In this document: piece after piece, positions 58,447 to 64,000 of the stretch
Numbering within the stretch: the first letter of the stretch is position 1
Layout: each line of letters begins with the position of its first letter
From: Protula sp. h YS-2021
Taxonomy: Eukaryota > Annelida > Polychaeta > Sabellida > Serpulidae
Reading direction: 5' to 3'
NCBI GenBank assembly: GCA_949752745.1
Contig: OX457032.1
Span: forward strand, 9,923,543-9,987,542
Length of the DNA stretch: 64,000 nt
Notes under the pieces: generated by a model
The model's database searches: none
Told to the model about the DNA's origin: nothing
The model's input: the letters and a program-made list of their open reading frames with translations, nothing else
Program-made: the position numbers and the translations under genes

Positions 58447-60576
58447 TTGTTATTGACTGAAATTGAGCTTTTTGTGCATTTCTCATCTGTGGTTGTTACG
58501 TAACATGCCACTCAGTCAGGGGTCAGTGTCAGTTGCGGTGCATGATGGAGTCGTTATCTACGAGGTCATGGAATGCTATTGTCGTATTATAGCTCTAAGC
58601 AGCTCTAGCTATTGATTTTTTTTTCGCCGCATACTTGATTACGTTGCCAAGATGTGCTATATATACGAGCCATGCTGTATCGATTAGCATTGTGTGCAGA
58701 AGCATTTTTCGCTATTAAATTGGGTCGTCTGATATCTTGGTGTTATGAGGAGCAGCTCACCATTTTGCCTACGAAATGCCTCCCCCTTCTCCCACCGAGG
58801 TGCGTCATCTCTGATGCGCAGTTCTGAAGAATGCCTTCCTAGTGCTATTTGGCCGATGGGAATGTGCGAAGACAAGGCAGTCTATCATGGCTATAACTAC
58901 ACTTAGGGTACAGACTGTTACCGTTGCCTTGGGTAAAAAGGTTAGAGTTGTGTTTATAGTCGGACCTACAGTTAATAGCTGGGGGGCGGGGGGGGGGATG
59001 ATGGTTAGCAAAAAAAAATCCCGACCACCTTCAAGACCCGGATAAAAAGATGTAAGGTAAGAACCGTTTGTCGTGACCCCTTCCACATTCAGGTAAAAAG
59101 ACGTACGGTAAAACCTGCCTGTCTTGACCACCTTCCAGACCCGGATAAAAATGTAACGTACAGTAAAACTGCTATAGTGACCAACTTCAGATCTGGATAA
59201 GAGGGGCCTACAGTAAAACTCGTTTTAGCGACCACCTTTCAGACTCCGATGAAAAAAGATGCTCATTTATATCTGTTTTAGTGACCACCATCTGTTTGGG
59301 CTTATTTTAAGATTTTTACAATGAATGAAGGTTATGTTTGCAGAAATGAATATTTTGTTTCAGTTTGGGGGGAGGGGGGGTCATGGGTTTAGTCGGGGAG
59401 ACATTTGTTTTTGTTCACAAAAACAAGAAACTTAAGTAGGTATCGATTGAAAGTGTGTAATATAAGCCTGCACTCTTATGTTTTGTGTGCACTGGCCGCT
59501 CTAGTTGTTATTGCCTGAAATTGAAGTTTTTGTGCATTTCTCATCTGTGGTTGTTACGTAACGTGCCACTCAGTCAGGGGTCAGTGTCAGTTGCGGTGCA
59601 TGATGGATCGTTATCTACGAGATCATGGAATGCTATTGTCATATTAAAGCTCTAAGCAGCTCTAGCTATTGATTTTTTTTCGCCGCATACTTGATTAGGT
59701 TACCAAGATGTGCTATATATAGGAGCCATGCTGTATCGATTAGCATTGTGTGCAGAAGCATTTTTCGCTATTAAATTGGGTCGTCTGATATCTTGTGTTA
59801 TGAGGAGCAGCTCACCATTTTGCCTACGAAATGCCTCCCCCTTCTCCACCGAGGTGGGTCATCTCTGATGCGCAGTTATGAAGAATGCCTTGCTAGTGCT
59901 ATTTGGCCGATGGGAATGTGCGAAGACAAGGTAGTCTATCATGGCTATAACTACACTTAGGGTACAGACTGTTACCGTTGCCTTGGGTAAAAGGGTTAGA
60001 GTTGTGTTTATAGTCGGACCTACAGTAAATAGCTGAGGGGCGGGGGGGGGGGGGGGCGTGTGGAGGATGATGGTCAGCAAAAAAAAAAAAAAAAAATCCC
60101 GACCACCTTCAAACCCGGATAAAAAGATGTAAGGTAAGAACCGTTTGTCGTGACCCCTTCCACATTCAGGTAAAAAGACGTACGGTAAAACCTGCCTGTC
60201 TTGACCACCTTTCAGACCCGGATAAAAATGTAACGTACAGTAAAACTGCTATAGCGACCAGGATCTGGATAAGAGAGGCCTACAGTAAAACCCGTTTTAG
60301 CGACCACCTTTCAGACTCCGATGAAAAAAGATGCTCATTTATATCTGTTTTAGTGACCACCATCTGTTTGGTTTATTTTATGATTTTTACAATGAATGAA
60401 GGTTATGTTTGCAGAAATGAATATTTTGTTTCAGTTTGAGGGGGTAGGGGGGTCATGGGTTTGGTCGGGGAGACATTTGTTTTTGTTCACAAAAACAAGA
60501 AACTTCAGTAGGTATCGATTGAAAGTGTGTAATATAAGCCTGCACTCTTATGTTTTGTGTGCACTGGCCGCTCTAG
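58447..60576 (+). repeat. Segment B tandem duplication (about 1.06 kb each)
   Basis: Copies at 58447-59504 and 59505-60576 are about 95% alike. Each has a 230-bp stretch of smaller imperfect repeats with gaccacctt..cagac.ccggataaaaa and acagtaaaac, a G-run, the phrase cggggagacat, and the inverted pair ttgtttttg/caaaaacaa near the end. It resembles terminal-repeat sequence of pogo-type elements weakly (cagtaaaac..gacc); not confirmed. Confidence 0.9.
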
Positions 60577-60653
60577 TTTCTTTAGCAAGTGCGCCCTAAT
60601 ATACTCATCCTAGTTGGTGAACTAGGACGTTAAAGATCAAAGAAATTTAGTTA

Positions 60654-60780
60654 TATGGTTTTTTAACGACACGGTCAACCCTTTGCGGGTCAGATTGTGT
60701 CTTCATAGGTTCATAGCGGATAAAACTTTAAAAAGGTGCGTTGGATATTAAAGACAGTGTACAATCTAAAAGAAACAAAC
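60654..60780 (-). mobile_element. LINE 3' end, minus strand
   Basis: Reverse complement of the 3' UTR at 29560-29690, including tttaacgacacggtcaaccc and ttgtgtcttcata. 5'-truncated; no coding part. Confidence 0.8.
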
Positions 60781-60993
60781 AAACTTTGTTCTGTATTGGG
60801 ACCAGCTTCGGTGGCCTAGTGGTTAGAGAGTCCGCCTCGAGATTGGAAGATGGTCTGATCATACCTGAGACTTTAAAATTGGGACTCCTCCTTGCTTCCA
60901 TGTGAAGCACTGCACATGTAAGAGTCAGAAAGAGGGCTGGAATGCCCCATTTCAGTATAATGTGGCAGAGGGATCCCGCCGTGACCATAGCAG

Positions 60994-63215
60994 ACCACAT
61001 GACATTCATTATCAGGTTCTTAAGCACCTTCCAGAATCCGTTCTGGAACAGTTAAACCATATATGGAATAAAGGCAGCTTTCTTGAAATATGGAAAGAAG
61101 CTATAATCATAGCAATACTATAACCAAATATAGATCAAACAAATCCCCCACAACTATAGACCGATCTCTCTAACAAGCGCTCTCTGCAAAACATTTGAAC
61201 GAATGATAGCAGACAGGTTGATTTGGTACCTGGAAAGCAACCATTTGCTTGCTGATGTGCAAAGCGAATTTAGAAAGGAAAGGAGTACCTTAGACAATCT
61301 CATAAGGCTAGAATCTTTCGAAAGAGGGGCGTTTATTAATAATGAGCACGTTGTTATGGTCTTTTTCGACATGAAAAAAGCATATGATACAGCGTGGAAG
61401 TACGGAGTACTCAAGGACCTGTTTAATTTGTGGATCCGGGGCTGGCTACCCAAATTTAAATGATCGTCGTTTCAGAGTACGTCTTGGTACAATATTCTCA
61501 GAATACTTTGAACAGGAAGAAGGCTTCCAACAAGGATCTATCCTGTCAATTCTACTATTTCTGATTAAAGTTAATAGCATAAGGGACACTTTAAAACAGG
61601 GCATAGATAGTTCACTCTGTGGATGATTTGTCCATCTCTTGCAGAGGCAAAAGTATGAATTTAATACAACGTCGCCTTCAACAAAACATCAACTGCCTTC
61701 AAGACTGGGTGAATAAAAACGGTTTTCAATTTTCTCACATAAAAACGACCTGCATGCATTTTTGCAAGAAACGTAAACAGCATAACGAACCGGTTCTATA
61801 TATTTCTAACACTAAAATACCAGTAGTCAAAGAAACCAAATTTTTAGGGCTGATCCAAGTTCAGTTTTATCACACACATAAAAGATTTGAAAAGAAAGTG
61901 CCAAAAGGCACTAAATTTGCTGAGGGTCGTATCTGCTCAGGATTGGGGAGCAGACAGGGACACTAAACTTACGTTGTATAGATCCCTAATCAGGTCGAGG
62001 TTGGTTTATGGTAGCATAATCTAGACCATCATATCTGAAGATGCTTGACCCGATACAAAACCAGGATCTTAGACTATGCTTAAACGCTTTTATAACCACT
62101 CCGGTTGACAGCTTGCACGTTGAAGTAGATGAACAACCCCTTAACATTCTCCGATTGAAACCAGCTCTGCAATACGCTGTAAAACTACTCTAACAGGCAA
62201 AACCCCACCCATCCAGTCGTTTTTGGCTCGGACTTCTCACAATTTTCTGGGAGTGGGGCCATGCCTCTATTTAGAGCCAGGGTGTTATCACGCCTGCAAG
62301 AAGCGGGCATTAGTGTTGAGCTCATTGCAAATTACAGAGTATCGAAATACCCTAAATGGAAATTGGTTAAGCCCTCAGTATTAAAAACGCTATCCGAATT
62401 CCCAAGGGAACAAACTAACCCGTGTATGTTCCGATCGAAGTTCGCAGAACTCAAGGAAGTTTATTAAGACTACCATTTTATGTTTACTGATGGCTCTAAA
62501 CTTGACGACAAACCTGCGGCAATAGTTGTCACAGAGAATAATATTTTGAAAACCAGACTCCCAGATGGGTCTTCAATTTTCACTGCCGGATTCAGAGCCC
62601 TCCAGCTAGGCATGCAAATGGTCAAAATTCGTCGTTAAAACATTTTGTGTTTTGCGTTACTCCATGCCAGTACTAGAATCGATAGAAAACTTGAAACTAT
62701 CAAATCCTATAATCTTGGACCTAGTAGAAAAACGTGACGAAGCTGTAAGGGCGGGAAAGGTAATACGGTATTGTTGGGTTCCAAGTCACGTAGGAATCCC
62801 AGGCAACGAGGCAGCTGATAAAGCTGCTAAAGAGGCTCTAGATATTCAAAACTCGGAATTTCTCATTCCATCGTCAGACTACAACCTGCATATTTCTAGA
62901 TATGTAAAGGGCAAATGGCAACAGTATTGGAATGAACAGAGCAACAATAAACTGCATCAGGTTAACCCGGTCGTGGGACGTAAATTGCCATCCCTAAACA
63001 TTGTTCGGGATGATATGGTAATACGTAGAGCCAGAATAGGGCATACCTATACCACACATAAACACCTGCTTCGAGGCGAACTGCCCCCCGAATGTCCGGG
63101 TCGCCAAGAGAGGTACACAGTAAAACATATTTTGATAAACTGCATAGACTTGCAGGACATTCGCTCCTGTTAGGGCTGGCCGTGTCCTTAAAAAAACCAT
63201 ATAATTAACTAACTA
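60994..63215 (+). mobile_element. I/Nimb-like LINE copy 5 inside a SINE
   Basis: Target-site duplication accatagcag (60984-60993 and 63216-63225). Starts in the RT entry region (HDIHYQVLKHLPE) and ends with a shortened 3' end (ggccgtgtccttaaaa, then an aact tail). RT, RNase H (GNEAADKAAKEAL) and ERYTVKHILINC are readable across several frames. The C-terminal codons and most of the 3' UTR are missing, including the 5' arm of the stem-loop. It is the same subfamily as copy 2 (20813-23592). Confidence 0.9.
61203..63173 (+). pseudogene. LINE copy 5 ORF2 remnant
   Basis: Frames 61203-61463, 61384-61626, 61619-61966 and 62652-63173 succeed one another by frameshifts. RT motifs are FFDMKKAYDTAWKYG, GFQQGSILSILLF (Gln for the usual Pro) and a broken VDD (SLCG / DDLSIS). 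RNase H has CWVPSHVGIPGNEAADKAAKE. The final zinc motif has lost one Cys (PGRQERY). Inactive. Confidence 0.85.
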
Positions 63216-63426
63216 ACCATAGCAGTTGCAAGGGATCTAAAGTACAATATAATACAATACAATTCATACAATACATTTTTTTTCTTCCATTCACCGAAAC
63301 ATTTGAAATCAGTCTCTGCCTGTGTTTAAGTTCCACTTTAACGCAAGGAAGCATTTTTACAGCTGTTGTATGTTAACAAGGCGATCTTTCCGGAGATAAG
63401 GAATACACTTTGTGCTTTGTTTTCAG

Positions 63427-63474
63427 TTCGGTGGAGACATGGAAAATGATGACGATGAGTTCGGTGGTTTCGAG
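63427..63474 (+). CDS. Candidate host-gene start exon (MENDDDEFGGFE)
   Basis: A pyrimidine-rich stretch and AG (cttgtttttcag type; tttcag at 63421-63426) precede a short exon. ATG at 63439 gives twelve codons, MENDDDEFGGFE, ending exactly at GAG before gtaagc (63475), a strong donor; the exon ends in phase 0. Acidic DDEFGGFE-type motifs occur in clathrin-adaptor accessory proteins such as aftiphilin relatives, where they bind adaptor appendages; this is a resemblance only. If real, a plus-strand host gene starts here and continues outside the window, and upstream noncoding exons may lie among the transposons. Confidence 0.42.
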
Positions 63475-64000
63475 GTAAGCCAGCTTGCGCTAAATTGCTT
63501 TTTAAAAAAAAATTCTAGAAGGCCCAGGAATGCCCCCGGCACTCATATATATTTAGAACAGGAATAAGTACAGAGCATATTAGGTAGAAGTGTTACGGTT
63601 CGTATCCGCAGTTCTTCGGTTCGGTTCGATGAAGAAAAAACTAAAGTAAAAAACCGCGGTATTTTCGGGTTTTTTTTGGGGGGTAGTCTTTTTGAGCTAT
63701 GAAATAAGGTACTGCTTCGTGCTTAACTATAAAACCTCAGCATACACGATTTTACTGCACGACTTTGCTACACAATTTTACTGCTCGCTTTTACTACACA
63801 ATTTTACACGATAAAATTCAATAATCCCTGAATAACTAAACAAAAACTATTTATGGAACTAAACGCTTTTAAACTAAAAGAATCTTTAGAGCTTTAGAAA
63901 TAGACTCTTTTCTGGGGTAAGGCATTGAAAATAAAGATGAATACAATGAAATCAATATTCCATGAGTCTTAGGACTAATGGCAATGTGTTCACCAGGGAT
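63475..64000 (+). other. AT-rich sequence, possible first intron
   Basis: No coding frame or repeat recognised, apart from a small local repeat (ctacacaattttactgctcg, ctacacaattttacacg at 63768-63812). Consistent with intron after the candidate exon. Confidence 0.35.

Larger units (their letters stand above)
54891..60576 (+). mobile_element. Helitron-like hairpin-led element with A-A-B-B structure
   Basis: Begins with the 11-bp hairpin TATGTCTCCCC (54891-54901) / GGGGAGACATA (54908-54918), then a (GT)n tract, then tandem monomers, and ends gccgctctag (CTAG 60573-60576) before T. The host repeat was cut at a T run. Segment A is present twice (54891-56659; 56660-58446) and segment B twice (58447-59504; 59505-60576, each ending in ctctag). 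There is no coding capacity beyond short frames. The CTRR end and T-T target agree with Helitron/Helentron behaviour; no transposase is present to confirm it. Confidence 0.65.
54741..60650 (+). mobile_element. Short retroposon 'P', copy 5, split by a 5.7-kb insertion
   Basis: The 5' part 54741-54890 ends ..tcctacttgt and the 3' part starts at about 60577 with tttctttagcaagtgcgcc. Joined, they reproduce the family sequence cacttgtttctttagcaagt with at most one extra T. Everything between is therefore a later insertion. Confidence 0.85.
60801..63285 (+). mobile_element. tRNA-derived SINE (family 1), copy 3, split by a LINE
   Basis: The head and body (60801-60993) have the A box ggtggcctagtgg but lack most of the B box (deleted after gaagatggtc). 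The body carries ctggaatgccccatttcag. The tail part (63226-63285) holds ttgcaagggatctaaagtac and acaatac repeats. The LINE lies between. Confidence 0.88.

Noticed and set aside
54855..58503. Short ORFs in the hairpin-led element (for example the serine/valine/cysteine-rich frame over GT repeats)
   Set aside because: They translate microsatellite and monomer repeats and recur only because the segment is duplicated.

Overview
This window looks like repeat-dominated nuclear DNA from an invertebrate animal. The mix of elements (I/Nimb-like LINEs with RNase H, a BEL/Pao element, a DIRS-like remnant, tRNA-derived SINEs, Helitron-like hairpin elements with internal tandem repeats) resembles lophotrochozoan, probably mollusc, genomes. 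The species cannot be fixed from the sequence alone. Nearly all long open frames belong to transposable elements or tandem arrays. The only candidate host coding exon is a 12-codon start exon with good splice sites near the right edge (63427-63474).

Left part (1-16200): a short 51-bp minisatellite piece, a decayed coiled-coil gene (1438-1846, minus), then about 11 kb of 57-bp tandem repeats (2320-13470) with higher-order units of about 1.0, 1.37, 1.8 and 3.5 kb. At its right edge the array runs into a minus-strand reading frame with a broken Ulp1/C48-like cysteine protease domain followed by a 19-residue charged repeat. The 57-bp DNA unit is that 19-residue repeat, so the satellite appears to have grown out of a protein-coding repeat. 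A second copy of the coiled-coil gene lies at 30254-30701.

Middle (16200-29820): three I/Nimb-like LINE copies head to tail, all broken; the third contains a tRNA-derived SINE with a clean 10-bp target-site duplication. From 29.8 to 35.9 kb are the coiled-coil paralogue, simple repeats and a 2-kb array of 51-bp (17-codon) minisatellite.

Right-centre (35862-47036): a three-level nest. An outer hairpin-led element with a Helitron-type 3' end (hairpin, 10 nt, CTAG) is interrupted by a minus-strand BEL/Pao retrotransposon with recognisable LTRs, whose pol is interrupted by a 5'-truncated LINE with an intact 650-codon frame. From 47.9 to 50.1 kb lie DIRS-like RNase H and tyrosine-recombinase remnants cut by SINEs.

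Right end (54891-60576): one 5.7-kb hairpin-led insertion splits a SINE in two. Inside it two different segments are each tandemly duplicated (A-A-B-B). Its A segments carry fifteen perfect TGACGTCA palindromes, one per roughly 150-bp monomer. A SINE interrupted by another LINE follows, then the candidate host exon.
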